A stretch of 64,000 nucleotides of DNA, from contig CAWEIS010000006.1 of the NCBI GenBank assembly GCA_963809205.1, forward strand, positions 1 to 64,000, read 5' to 3'. Of this stretch, positions 43,998 through 52,190 are shown piece by piece. The notes under the pieces were generated by a model that made no database searches, was not told where the DNA came from, and saw only the letters and a program-made list of their open reading frames with translations. Position 1 is the stretch's first letter; each line of letters starts with the position of its first letter. This stretch comes from DATLLN01 sp963809205. GTDB lineage: Bacteria > Actinomycetota > Thermoleophilia > Gaiellales > JAICJC01. The translations under genes were made by a program, and so were the position numbers.

Positions 43998-45392
43998 CTA
44001 CGCCGATGCGGGCTCGGCCTGCGCGGCTCCGCGCGGGCTGGGAATCGCCAGCGCGGCGAGCGCTCCGAGGCCGACCGCGACCGACCCGACGGTCAGTGCC
44101 GGGACGATGCCGTCGGTGAAGGTCGCGGCCGAGCCGTACCCGCCCTGCGCGCTGAACACCGACGCCAGCACGGCGACGCCGAACACGCCGCCGACCTCGC
44201 GGATAGCGTTCGAGGCGCCGGACGCCTTGCCCTCCTCCTCGCGGCGCACCGCGGAGAGGACGACGTTGGCCGCCGGGGCGAAGAACAGGCCCATGCCCAC
44301 GCCGGCCAGCAGGAACGGCGGCACGATGTCGGCGTACGGCACGGACGGCGAGAGCACCGCGGCGAGCCACCCGATGGCGATCGCCTGGAGCGCCAGGCCG
44401 GCGGTCATCAACACGCCGCCGCCGATCCGGTCGGAGAGGCTGCCCGCGATCGGCGCGACCAGCATCGGCATGGCCGTCCATGGCAGCGTCTTCAGCCCAG
44501 CCTCCAGCGGCGAGGCACCCTGCACGTTCTGCAGGTACTGGGTCAGCAGGAAGATCGATCCGAACATCCCGAAGTACATGAAGAGCGATGCGATGTTCGC
44601 CGCCGAGAACGACCGGCTGGCGAAGAACCGCATCGGCAGCATCGGCCGGGCGGTGCGCAGCTCCCATGCCACGAAGGCGCCGAGCACGACGGCGCCGGCC
44701 GCCAGCGAACCGACGATCTGGGGATCGGTCCAGCCCAGGCTGTTGCCACGGACAAGCCCCCAGACGATGCCGAACAGTCCGGCGCTGACCAGGGCCAGGC
44801 CGGGCATGTCGAGCGTGCGGTCGGGCCCGAAGCTCTCCCGCAGCCGTACGCGGATCAGCGGGATGGTGGCCAGGCCGATCGGGACGTTCAGCCAGAACAC
44901 CCACTGCCAGTTGATGCCCTCCACGACGGCGCCGCCGACCAGCGGGCCGAACGCGACGCCCAGACCGCTGATCGCCGACCACCCGCCCAGCGCCAGGCCG
45001 CGCCGCTCCGGCGGGACTGCGTCGGACAGGATCGTCAGGGTCAGCGGCATCACCATCGCCGCCCCCGCGCCCTGGATGGCTCGGGCGGCGATCAGCTCGC
45101 CGACGCCCGGTGCGAGCGCCGCCGCGGCGGACGCCAGCGTGAACACGCCGAGGCCGATGCCGAACATGCGCCGGCGGCCGAAGCGGTCACCCAGCGCTGC
45201 GCCGGTCAGGAGCAGCACGGCGAACGTCAGCGTGTAGGCGTTGACCGTCCACTCCAGATCCTCGATCGACGCGCCCAGGTCGCGCTGGATGGTGGGCAGG
45301 GCGGTGGTGACGACGAGGTTGTCGAGCACCACCATGAACAGCGCGACGCTGGTCAGGACGAACGTCCAGATGGTTGCGCGCTTTCCAGTCAT
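43998..45392 (-). CDS. MFS exporter, DHA2 type
   Basis: This 464-residue protein has about 14 hydrophobic helices: VVLDNLVVTTALPTIQRDLG in helix 1, GDRFGRRRMFGIGLG (motif A), and GLALGGWSAISGLGVAFGPL (motif C region). It lies downstream of a TetR gene on the same strand. A dyad, GTGAGT-N4-ACTCAC, sits 26 bases before its start. TetR-controlled export of a toxic compound is the likely role. Confidence 0.92.
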   Translation of the reverse strand: MTGKRATIWTFVLTSVALFMVVLDNLVVTTALPTIQRDLGASIEDLEWTVNAYTLTFAVLLLTGAALGDRFGRRRMFGIGLGVFTLASAAAALAPGVGELIAARAIQGAGAAMVMPLTLTILSDAVPPERRGLALGGWSAISGLGVAFGPLVGGAVVEGINWQWVFWLNVPIGLATIPLIRVRLRESFGPDRTLDMPGLALVSAGLFGIVWGLVRGNSLGWTDPQIVGSLAAGAVVLGAFVAWELRTARPMLPMRFFASRSFSAANIASLFMYFGMFGSIFLLTQYLQNVQGASPLEAGLKTLPWTAMPMLVAPIAGSLSDRIGGGVLMTAGLALQAIAIGWLAAVLSPSVPYADIVPPFLLAGVGMGLFFAPAANVVLSAVRREEEGKASGASNAIREVGGVFGVAVLASVFSAQGGYGSAATFTDGIVPALTVGSVAVGLGALAALAIPSPRGAAQAEPASA

Positions 45393-45417
45393 GTGTCAGC
45401 TCCTCTCCGGTTGAGTA

Positions 45418-45433
45418 GTGAGTGCTTACTCAC
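45418..45433. promoter_or_regulatory. TetR operator before the MFS gene: GTGAGT-N4-ACTCAC
   Basis: This is a perfect 16-base dyad in the 68-base gap between the TetR and MFS genes. A diverged copy (GTTAGC-N4-ACTCAC, 46021-46036) lies in the promoter of the TetR gene itself. Together they support autoregulation plus control of the pump. An A/T run at about 45444-45452 between the dyad and the TetR stop may end TetR transcripts. Confidence 0.75.
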
Positions 45434-45460
45434 AAACGAGGATGAAAAAAAGGGATCCCG

Positions 45461-46012
45461 TCACCACTTCTCGAGCATCTCGCCGAGCAGCCGCTTCGGC
45501 CATTCCTCGCCCAGCGACGACAGGTCCATGGCCGCCGCGACGTTGAGCAGCATGCCGGTCGCGAACCACGCGCGAACCTGCTCGGTGTCTGCGCCCGAGA
45601 TGTCCTCGACGAACCGCATCAGCGCGCCGTAGTGCCGCTGGACGAGCGCGCGGACATCGGGGTCGTTGCATGCCGCGTAGGACTGCATCTGCATCATCAG
45701 CCGGGTGCGGTCGCGCAGCAGCTCGCAGTAGGCCAGGCCCATCGCCTCCAGCCGCTGCTCCTGCGGGACGTCCGCGGCCGCCTCCCGGAACACCTGGGTG
45801 GTGCGGTCGAAGCAGTCCTCGACGGCCGCCAGGAACAGCTCCTTCTTCGTCCGGAACAGGCGGAACAGGTATGGCTGGGAGATGCCTGCGCGGCGCGCGA
45901 TGTCGTCGGTCGAGGTGCCGGCCAGCCCGGCCAGCGCGAACTCCGCGGCCGCGGCCTCGATCACGGCGGCACGGCGCTCCTCGGCCGTCTTGCGTGTGCT
46001 CGTGGTCGCCAT
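45461..46012 (-). CDS. TetR family regulator, leaderless
   Basis: This 183-residue protein has helix-turn-helix TDDIARRAGISQPYLFRLFR, close to AcrR-like repressors. Promoter elements end 6 bases before the ATG at 46012, so the transcript should begin at or next to the start codon, without a ribosome binding site. It precedes the MFS gene in the same direction. Confidence 0.92.
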   Translation of the reverse strand: MATTSTRKTAEERRAAVIEAAAAEFALAGLAGTSTDDIARRAGISQPYLFRLFRTKKELFLAAVEDCFDRTTQVFREAAADVPQEQRLEAMGLAYCELLRDRTRLMMQMQSYAACNDPDVRALVQRHYGALMRFVEDISGADTEQVRAWFATGMLLNVAAAMDLSSLGEEWPKRLLGEMLEKW

Positions 46013-46018
46013 GGACGG

Positions 46019-46047
46019 AAGTTAGCAGTCACTCACAACAATGTCAA
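46019..46047 (-). promoter_or_regulatory. Leaderless TetR promoter with internal operator
   Basis: On the minus strand TTGACA (46042-46047) and TAACTT (46019-46024) are 17 bases apart, and the ATG follows the -10 by 6 bases. The spacer holds the operator copy GTGAGT-N4-GCTAAC (46021-46036), matching 10 of 12 arm bases of the 45418 dyad. A repressor bound there would block polymerase directly. Confidence 0.75.
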
Positions 46048-46057
46048 GGCATGCTGG

Positions 46058-46762
46058 TCAGCGGCCGCTGACGATGCGGCGCGCGCGCCGCAGGAAGGCG
46101 AGCGCGGCCGAGTGCGGGTCGTCCGCGGCGACCAGCTCGGCATGGGTCAGCGACGCGCCCGTGAACGACGGGTCTCCGAAGAACGGGTTGATCCGCCCCT
46201 GCCACGGCGACGCGTAGAGGTAGGGCTGTGGGTGGTGCCCGTCGGCCGGCGAGCCGCCGTACGTCGCCCGCCGCCCGTCCGCCTCCGGGCCCAGGTCGAT
46301 CGCTGCGTCGAAGTGCTCGGGCCAGATCCGCACGGGGCTCGCGTCGTCGGCCTCCTTCGCCTCCGCGCGCAACGTCTCCAGCACGTCGGTGACGAAGGCG
46401 TACCAGCGGGCGAGATCGGCCGACGCCGCTTCGCCGACGTGCAGCGGCTCGTCGAGGTCGCCGGGCGCCGGCACGTCGAACTGATCGGCCTGGCCCACGT
46501 CCGGCTCGATACCGGCCAGCTCGGCCGCCGCGCGCAGCGTCGTGATCGGCGCCCGTCGCGGGCGTTCGCCGTCGATCACGAGCTCGCGCCCGTCGATCCG
46601 GACGACCGTTCCGTCGCCGAACTCGTAGGTACCGAACCCGCGTGGCAGGGAGCGCAGGATGATCTCGCCATTCGCCAGCCGCTGGGCCGGCGAGACGACG
46701 TAGACGGTCAGCCGATGCAGGGCGTCGACCGTCTCCAGGTAGTCGTCGGGAAGCTCGTGCAT
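46058..46762 (-). CDS. Conserved hypothetical soluble protein
   Basis: This 234-residue protein is acidic and without membrane segments. Recognisable blocks are IILRSLPRGFGTYEFGDGTV, SPVRIWPEHFDAAIDLGPEA and HPQPYLYASPWQGRINPFFG. The sequence looks like a conserved actinobacterial family but no function was recognised. It is divergent from the iron-ADH gene, 48 bases apart. Confidence 0.7.
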   Translation of the reverse strand: MHELPDDYLETVDALHRLTVYVVSPAQRLANGEIILRSLPRGFGTYEFGDGTVVRIDGRELVIDGERPRRAPITTLRAAAELAGIEPDVGQADQFDVPAPGDLDEPLHVGEAASADLARWYAFVTDVLETLRAEAKEADDASPVRIWPEHFDAAIDLGPEADGRRATYGGSPADGHHPQPYLYASPWQGRINPFFGDPSFTGASLTHAELVAADDPHSAALAFLRRARRIVSGR

Positions 46763-46810
46763 GTCACCTCTCCAGTCGGGGCGTCCCGCGATGTGTTACA
46801 GAATCCCCCC

Positions 46811-47938
46811 ATGATTCCTGGTTTTCAGGCCGCGCTGCCGGTTCGTGTCAGCTTCGGCGACGGAGTGGTGTCCGAGCTCGGCGTCGTCGTCGCCGGCCGC
46901 CGGGTCCTGGTCGTCGTCGAGGAGCCGGTGGCCGGCATCCCCGCCGTCGCCCGGGCGACCGCCGGCATGCATGTGCACGCCAAGCCGGTCGGCGAGCCGA
47001 CGTTCGACGTGATCGCCGACGCCGCCCGCGCGGTGGAGGCGTCGCGCCCGGAGGTGATCGTCGGCATCGGCGGTGGCTCAGCGCTGGACGTCGCGAAAGC
47101 CGCCCGGCTCGTTGCTGGGCAGGGCGAGAGCTTCGAGCGGTTCTGCGACGGGGCGGTTCAGGTGGAGGCCCCGCACGTCGACCTGGTGGCCGTCCCGACG
47201 ACCAGCGGCACGGGCTCGGAGGTGTCGGGCGGGGCCGTCGTGGTCGATCCCGTCGAGCGGCGCAAGCGCGGCGTCGCACATCCGCTGATGCGCGCGCAGC
47301 ACGCGCTGGTCGATCCGCTGCTGACGGTCGGTCTGCCGCCCGAGGCAACCGCCTACACGGGCGTCGACGCGCTGGCGCAGGCGATCGGCGGCGTGATCGC
47401 CTCCAATGGCAGCGTGCTGTCGGCGGCCATCGGCCTGGAGGCGTGCCGCCACGTCGCCGCCGGTCTGGAGCCCGCCGTTCGCGACGGTGGGGACCTCGAG
47501 GCGCGGCGCGAGCTGGCGCTGGGCAGCCTGATGGCCGGCCTGGCGATGAACCTCTCCGACTGCTGCGCCGACCACGCGCTGGGACACTCGATCGGCTCGA
47601 CCTACGGGCTGCCGCACGGGCTGAGCGTCGGCCTCGTCCTGGCCGAGACGCTGGAGGTGAACCGGCCGGCCTGCGCGTCGCAGCTGGAGCGGGTGGCCGA
47701 CGCGCTGGGCGATCGCGGAGAGCCCGGCGACGGGAGCCGCGCGATCGCGGCCGTGCGCAGGTTGCTCGCCGCGTGCGGCGTGCCGACCATGCGCGGCGCC
47801 GGCGTCGGCGAGGAGCGGCTCGACCGGCTGGTCGAGCTGTCGCTGGCCGACTACTGCCTGACCGTCAACCCGCGCGAGTGGACGGAGGCCGACGTCCGCC
47901 GCGCCTACGGCGAGGCTCTGGCCATGGAGAGGCGCTGA
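46811..47938 (+). CDS. Iron-containing alcohol dehydrogenase
   Basis: This 375-residue protein has the nucleotide-binding motif VIVGIGGGSALDVAKAARLV, then AVPTTSGTGSEVSGGAVVVD, and metal-binding histidines in DCCADHALGHSIGSTYGLPH. The family reduces aldehydes or oxidises alcohols with NAD(P), and includes lactaldehyde and butanol dehydrogenases. It is translationally coupled (TGATG) to a PhzF gene. The natural substrate is not clear. Confidence 0.9.
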   Translation: MIPGFQAALPVRVSFGDGVVSELGVVVAGRRVLVVVEEPVAGIPAVARATAGMHVHAKPVGEPTFDVIADAARAVEASRPEVIVGIGGGSALDVAKAARLVAGQGESFERFCDGAVQVEAPHVDLVAVPTTSGTGSEVSGGAVVVDPVERRKRGVAHPLMRAQHALVDPLLTVGLPPEATAYTGVDALAQAIGGVIASNGSVLSAAIGLEACRHVAAGLEPAVRDGGDLEARRELALGSLMAGLAMNLSDCCADHALGHSIGSTYGLPHGLSVGLVLAETLEVNRPACASQLERVADALGDRGEPGDGSRAIAAVRRLLAACGVPTMRGAGVGEERLDRLVELSLADYCLTVNPREWTEADVRRAYGEALAMERR

Positions 47939-48771
47939 TGAGATACGTGGTGCTGGACGTCTTCGCGGAGCGGCCGCTTGAGGGCAATCCGCTGGCCGTG
48001 TTCACCTCGGGCGAGGAGGTGTCGGCGGAGCTGATGCAGCCGCTGGCGCGCGAGCTGAACCTGTCCGAGACCGTCTTCGTCCTGCCCCCGGAGGCCGGCG
48101 GCGACGCCCGGATCCGCATCTTTACGCCGAGCAGCGAGCTGCGGTTCGCGGGCCACCCGGTGCTGGGTACCGCCGTCCTGCTCGGCCAGGAGCGCGGGCT
48201 GGAGCGCGTGCGGCTGGAGACGGGCGCCGGGATCGTGCCGATCGAGCTGCGACCGGGCGGGGGCACGATGCAGCAGCCGTTGCCTACGGCCGAGCCGTTC
48301 GTCCATGCCGGCGCATTGCAGGAGGCGCTGGGGTTCGCCTCGGCACTGCCGGTGGACATCTACGACAACGGCCTCGCGCAGATCTACGCCGCGCTTCCCG
48401 ACCAGGCCGCCGTCGCCTCCTACCAGCCGGACATGGGATCGATTGCCCGGTTCATCCGCGAGTACGACCTGATCGGCACCAACGTCAGCGTCTTCGCCGG
48501 GTCGGGCACCGCCTTCAAGACGCGGATGTTCGCGCCTGCCGAGGGCATCCCCGAGGATCCGGCGACCGGCTCGGCGGCGGGGCCGCTGGCATGGCACGCG
48601 GTGCGGCACGGCTTGGCCGCGTCCGGGGACGAGCTGACCATCTCGCAGGGCGCCGAGATCGGACGGCCGAGCACGCTGCTCGCCCGTGCGGTCGGCGACC
48701 GCGACACGGTGGAGCTGATCGAGGTCGGCGGCTCGGCCTCGATCGTCGCAGAAGGCCGGTTCTCGCTCTAG
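47938..48771 (+). CDS. PhzF family isomerase/epimerase-like protein
   Basis: This 277-residue protein has a pseudo-symmetrical PhzF fold. The first half has DVFAERPLEGNPLAVF and the catalytic Glu in LNLSETVFV; the Gly-rich turn is RFAGHPVLGTAV. The second half has EDPATGSAAGPLAWH. Only a few members (PhzF, DapF relatives) have known reactions. No phenazine genes are present, so phenazine synthesis is not implied. Confidence 0.9.
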   Translation: MRYVVLDVFAERPLEGNPLAVFTSGEEVSAELMQPLARELNLSETVFVLPPEAGGDARIRIFTPSSELRFAGHPVLGTAVLLGQERGLERVRLETGAGIVPIELRPGGGTMQQPLPTAEPFVHAGALQEALGFASALPVDIYDNGLAQIYAALPDQAAVASYQPDMGSIARFIREYDLIGTNVSVFAGSGTAFKTRMFAPAEGIPEDPATGSAAGPLAWHAVRHGLAASGDELTISQGAEIGRPSTLLARAVGDRDTVELIEVGGSASIVAEGRFSL

Positions 48772-48792
48772 ATGACGGCCGCGGCCGGATCC

Positions 48793-49014
48793 CTACTTGT
48801 AGCGGTAGGTGATCCGGCCACGGTTCAGGTCATAAGGTGAGAGCTCGATCTTGATGCGGTCTCCCGGAAAGATGCGGATCCGGTACCGGCGCATCTTGCC
48901 GGAGGTGTATCCGATCGTCTCGTGGCCGTTGTCCAGCGTGATCCGGAACATGCCGTTCCGGAGCGCCTCGGTGACCTCGCCCTCGAGCTCGATCTTTTCC
49001 TCTTTTTCGGCGAT
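48793..49014 (-). CDS. infA: Translation initiation factor IF-1, apparently starting at ATC
   Basis: The 73-residue IF-1 sequence reads (M)AEKEEKIELEGEVTEALRN, then GMFRITLDNGHETIGYTSGK, MRRYRIRIFPGDRIKIELSP and YDLNRGRITYRYK. No ATG, GTG, TTG or CTG is available at the correct place. Counting back to the family N-terminus reaches ATC at 49014-49012, with AGGAAGGGAG ending 6 bases before it, an ideal ribosome binding site. An AUC start is therefore proposed. IF-1 caps the A site of the 30S subunit during initiation. The gene follows cspA by 14 bases in the same direction. Confidence 0.9.
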   Translation of the reverse strand: MAEKEEKIELEGEVTEALRNGMFRITLDNGHETIGYTSGKMRRYRIRIFPGDRIKIELSPYDLNRGRITYRYK

Positions 49015-49028
49015 CGCGAACTCCCTTC

Positions 49029-49235
49029 CTAGCCGATCGGCGTCACATTGATCGCCTCGGGGCCTTTCTGGCCCTCGCGGGCCTCATATTCGACCTTGGC
49101 TCCTTCGACGAGCGTCTTGAAGCCGGTGCCGGCAATGCCCGTGTGGTGGACGAACAGGTCCTTCGAGCCCTCATCGGGGGCGATGAAGCCATAGCCCTTG
49201 GTCTCGTTGAACCACTTCACTGTTCCGGTTGCCAT
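49029..49235 (-). CDS. cspA: Cold-shock protein (CspA family)
   Basis: This 68-residue single OB-fold protein has RNP1 as KGYGFIAP and RNP2 as DLFVHHTGI, preceded by TGTVKWFNE. It binds single-stranded RNA and melts structure. The ATG at 49235 follows GGGAGG at a spacing of 10 bases. A leader of about 80 bases precedes it and infA follows within 14 bases, so the two translation-related genes form one transcript. Confidence 0.95.
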   Translation of the reverse strand: MATGTVKWFNETKGYGFIAPDEGSKDLFVHHTGIAGTGFKTLVEGAKVEYEAREGQKGPEAINVTPIG

Positions 49236-49322
49236 CTGGAGAAACACCTCCCTTCACTTGTACGAACGTGCTGGGGAAGTGCAGGAGTGCGCAAACCAAA
49301 CAGTCGTTCCGTGTACGCGCGG

Positions 49323-49350
49323 AGCATAGCGGAGATTCCGGCGGTCACAA
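49323..49350 (-). promoter_or_regulatory. Predicted cspA-infA promoter overlapping the upstream stop codon
   Basis: On the minus strand TTGTGA (49345-49350) and TATGCT (49323-49328) are 16 bases apart. The -35 is formed by the last Leu codon and stop codon of the Rieske ferredoxin gene. Transcription would start near 49316, giving a leader of about 80 bases, typical of cold-shock mRNAs. Confidence 0.55.
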
Positions 49351-49653
49351 TTCCACCTGAATCTCGCCGTCCTGCTCTCGCACCGGGAAGGTCTGCAGGG
49401 AGCTGAGAGCGGGGCCGACCAGCGCCTCGCCGGTGCGCAGGTCGAAGATCGCGCCGTGGCAGTAGCACTCGAGCTCACGGTCGGTGAGGATCCCCTCGGC
49501 GAGCGGGCATTCCTCGTGCGTGCAGTAGCCCTCGAACGCGTACAGGCCTGCCTCGGTGCGGGCGACAACCACCGGCTCGCCGCGGTCGTCGAACTCCTTC
49601 ATCTCGCCCATCCCCAGCTGATCGCCGGGGAAGGCCGGCGTCCACGCGGGCAT
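49345..49653 (-). CDS. Rieske-type 2Fe-2S ferredoxin
   Basis: This 102-residue protein is a single Rieske domain with ligands C-x-H in GYCTHEECPLAEG and C-x-x-H in ECYCHGAIFDLRTGE. It is a soluble electron carrier. The ATG at 49653 overlaps the P450 stop (TGATG), so it is probably that P450's redox partner, although [3Fe-4S] ferredoxins are the commoner partner. It is the last gene of the catabolic operon. Confidence 0.92.
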   Translation of the reverse strand: MPAWTPAFPGDQLGMGEMKEFDDRGEPVVVARTEAGLYAFEGYCTHEECPLAEGILTDRELECYCHGAIFDLRTGEALVGPALSSLQTFPVREQDGEIQVEL

Positions 49654-50825
49654 CAGTCCCACCTCACGTGAAGGGCGGTCGGTGCGCGGAACTCCCATCC
49701 CCGCAGCTCGACCTCGTGGTCTGGGTCGAGCCGCAGGCCCGGCAGTCGGTCGAGCAGCAGCTCCAGCGGCAGGCGCACCTCGTGCCGCGCAAGCGGCGCG
49801 CCGGCGCAGTGGTGCGCGCCGAGGCCGAACCCGGCGTGCGCGCCGCGGCGGCTGATGTCGAACTCCCCGGCGCGCTCCCAGTGGCGGTCGTCGCGGTTGG
49901 CCGAGGATAGGACCGCCGCCAGCGTGGCCCCGCGCTCCAGGGTGACGCCGCCCACCTCGGCGTCCTCGGTCACCTGCCGCGTCTGCGTGCCGACCGGCGA
50001 GTGCCAGCGAAGCGCCTCTTCGACCGCGCCGCGGGCCAGCGCCCGGTCGTCGCGCACCGCCGCCAGGGCGCCGGGGTGGCTGAGCAGCGCCCAGAGGGTG
50101 ATCCCCAGCGCGTGGCCGGGCTCCTGCATGCCGCCCAGCAGAATCAGCTTCAGGTTGGCCAGCACCTCGGCCCGGGTGAGGCGGCCGCCCGGCGGCTCCT
50201 CGTGCAGCATCTGCGACAGCACGCTGCCGTCGGGCGCGGACTCCAGCCGATCGAGGATCGGGCCGACCAGCTCGTCCACCTCGGCGCTGGCCGCGTCGCC
50301 CAGCCGCTGCTTCTCCGGGTCGTCCTCGAAGTTCGAGCCGCCGGCCGCCAGGTCGCCGAACCACCGGCGCAGCGTGTCGGCGTCGAGGTCGCCGAGCCCC
50401 ATGACGCGGCCCAGGGCGAGCACCGACACCGGCTCGCAGTACTCGCTCATCAGCTCGGCGTGACCGCGCTCCTGGAACGCCGCCAGATGCCGCTCGGCGA
50501 TCGGCAGGATGATGTCCGGCGCCGTTGCCTCGACGGCCCGCGGCCGCATCGACGGGTCGATCGTCGCCCGGATCCGCCGCTGGGCATCGCCGTCCAGCGT
50601 CAGCACGTTGACGCCCAGCGTGCGCGCCAGCGGCGACGAGTCGACCTCGGCGGTGAACAGCTCAGGATGCGTCGCGATGTGCTGGACGTCGTCCCAGCGG
50701 GTGACCAGCCACAGCCCGACGGACGGCACGTAGGCCACGGGATCCTCGTCCCGCAGCCGCTCGTAGATCGGGTACGGGTCGCGCTCGAGATCCTCGACGG
50801 TGATCGACTCCGCGAACGCGGCCAT
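49653..50825 (-). CDS. Cytochrome P450
   Basis: This 390-residue P450 has the heme-binding loop FGLGAHHCAGAPLARHE, the ExxR motif VEEALRW, and the I-helix segment LLGGMQEPGHALG, where Glu replaces the usual acid and Pro the Thr of the AGxDT motif. The change could affect oxygen activation. It overlaps the glutamine-synthetase-like gene upstream and the Rieske ferredoxin gene downstream. The substrate is unknown. Confidence 0.92.
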   Translation of the reverse strand: MAAFAESITVEDLERDPYPIYERLRDEDPVAYVPSVGLWLVTRWDDVQHIATHPELFTAEVDSSPLARTLGVNVLTLDGDAQRRIRATIDPSMRPRAVEATAPDIILPIAERHLAAFQERGHAELMSEYCEPVSVLALGRVMGLGDLDADTLRRWFGDLAAGGSNFEDDPEKQRLGDAASAEVDELVGPILDRLESAPDGSVLSQMLHEEPPGGRLTRAEVLANLKLILLGGMQEPGHALGITLWALLSHPGALAAVRDDRALARGAVEEALRWHSPVGTQTRQVTEDAEVGGVTLERGATLAAVLSSANRDDRHWERAGEFDISRRGAHAGFGLGAHHCAGAPLARHEVRLPLELLLDRLPGLRLDPDHEVELRGWEFRAPTALHVRWD

Positions 50826-52153
50826 CACAGATGGTGCGTGTACTCGCGCCACTCCCAGTCGGTGACGAACCGGTGGGAGCGCTCGAGCTCGAAGTTCTTG
50901 ATCTCGAGGAAGGTGGCGACGAGCTCCTCGCCCATCGACTCCTTGATCAGGTCGTCGGCGTGGAGTGCCTCGAGTGCGGCCTCGAACGAGCGCGGCAGCG
51001 GAGTCATCTTCTCGGCCTCGGGCAGCTCGTAGATCAGGCCGGCTACCGGCGCCGGCGGGCGCAGCTTGCGCTTGATGCCGTCCAGGCCGGCGAACAGCGC
51101 GGCGGCGGTCGCCAGATAGGGGTTCGCGGCGCCGTCTCCCAGCCGCAGCTCGACGCGGGTGGCCTTGCCCCGCTCGCGCGGCACGCGGGCCAGGCACAGC
51201 CGGTTGTCGTGGCCCCAGGAGACCAGCGTCGGCACCAGCGCCTCCTCGTGGATCCGCCGGTACGCATTGGTCGTCGGGTTGAAGAACGCCATCATGGCGG
51301 GGGCGTGGTCGAGCAGGCCGGCGATGAAGTGCATCGCCACCTGGGACAACCCGTCCTTCCCGCGCCCGACCAGCGCATTGTTGCCGCGCCCGTCGGCCAG
51401 CGACAGGTGAAGGTGGAAGCCGGAGCCCTCGTCGTCGTTCCACGGCTTGCCGATGAACGTTGCCAGCAGGCCGTGGCGGGCCGACATCTCCTTGACCGCG
51501 TCCTTGAACCGGAAGGCCCGGTCGGCCGCGTCCAGCGCGGGGGAGTGGCGGAGGTTGATCTCGTACTGCGCTCGGCCGAACTCGTGGTTGGCGGCAAACG
51601 CGCCCAGCTCCAGGTCGACGCACGCGTGCAGCATCTCGCGCAGCACGCCCTGCGGATCCGCGACGTTGCCCACGGTATACACGTGGCTGTCGTTGTCGAC
51701 GTATCTGCGGTAGCCGTTCGGCGCGCTGTCGTCGGGCACCGCCAGATAGAACTCGAGCTCCGGGCCCATAACTGGCGTCAGGCCCAGGTCGAGCGCCTCG
51801 AACGCCGCGACCGCGCGCCGCAACGCCCCTCGCGAATCGACGCCATAGGGCGTCCCGTCCATCCGCTCCAGGTCGGCCAGGCACCACGCCACCGTCGGGT
51901 CCCAGGGGATGCGGACGAGCGTGTCCGGGTCTGGCCGCGCGGCGATGTCCTGGAATCCGTGCTCCGGGCCGGCGACCACGTTGTGGCGCAGGTCGACGGT
52001 CATGATCGCCTCGCAGTGGGCCGAGCCGTCCTCCACGAGCTGCTCGAAGTACGAGGCCGGGAACTCCTTGCCCCTGGCGATGCCGTGCAGGTCCGGGTAG
52101 CTGAGTCGGACGGTGTTCACGCCCTGCGTGATCAGGTCGGACAGCGTGGTCAT
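50825..52153 (-). CDS. Glutamine synthetase-like gamma-glutamyl ligase
   Basis: This 442-residue protein of the GlnA/PuuA superfamily has the ATP and metal region as DDEGSGFHLHLSL, GPELEFYLA for the metal-binding Glu, and NPTTNAYRRI and RVELRLGDGAANPYLATAAA. It lacks the exact features of assimilatory GlnA and is closer to ligases that attach glutamate to amines (PuuA, anilide synthases). In a catabolic operon it may activate an aromatic or alkyl amine for attack by the adjacent P450. GGAGG precedes the ATG at 52153. Confidence 0.88.
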   Translation of the reverse strand: MTTLSDLITQGVNTVRLSYPDLHGIARGKEFPASYFEQLVEDGSAHCEAIMTVDLRHNVVAGPEHGFQDIAARPDPDTLVRIPWDPTVAWCLADLERMDGTPYGVDSRGALRRAVAAFEALDLGLTPVMGPELEFYLAVPDDSAPNGYRRYVDNDSHVYTVGNVADPQGVLREMLHACVDLELGAFAANHEFGRAQYEINLRHSPALDAADRAFRFKDAVKEMSARHGLLATFIGKPWNDDEGSGFHLHLSLADGRGNNALVGRGKDGLSQVAMHFIAGLLDHAPAMMAFFNPTTNAYRRIHEEALVPTLVSWGHDNRLCLARVPRERGKATRVELRLGDGAANPYLATAAALFAGLDGIKRKLRPPAPVAGLIYELPEAEKMTPLPRSFEAALEALHADDLIKESMGEELVATFLEIKNFELERSHRFVTDWEWREYTHHL

Positions 52154-52190
52154 CGAGTGCGGCCTCCGGGGTGGGGTGTCGGGAATCGTC

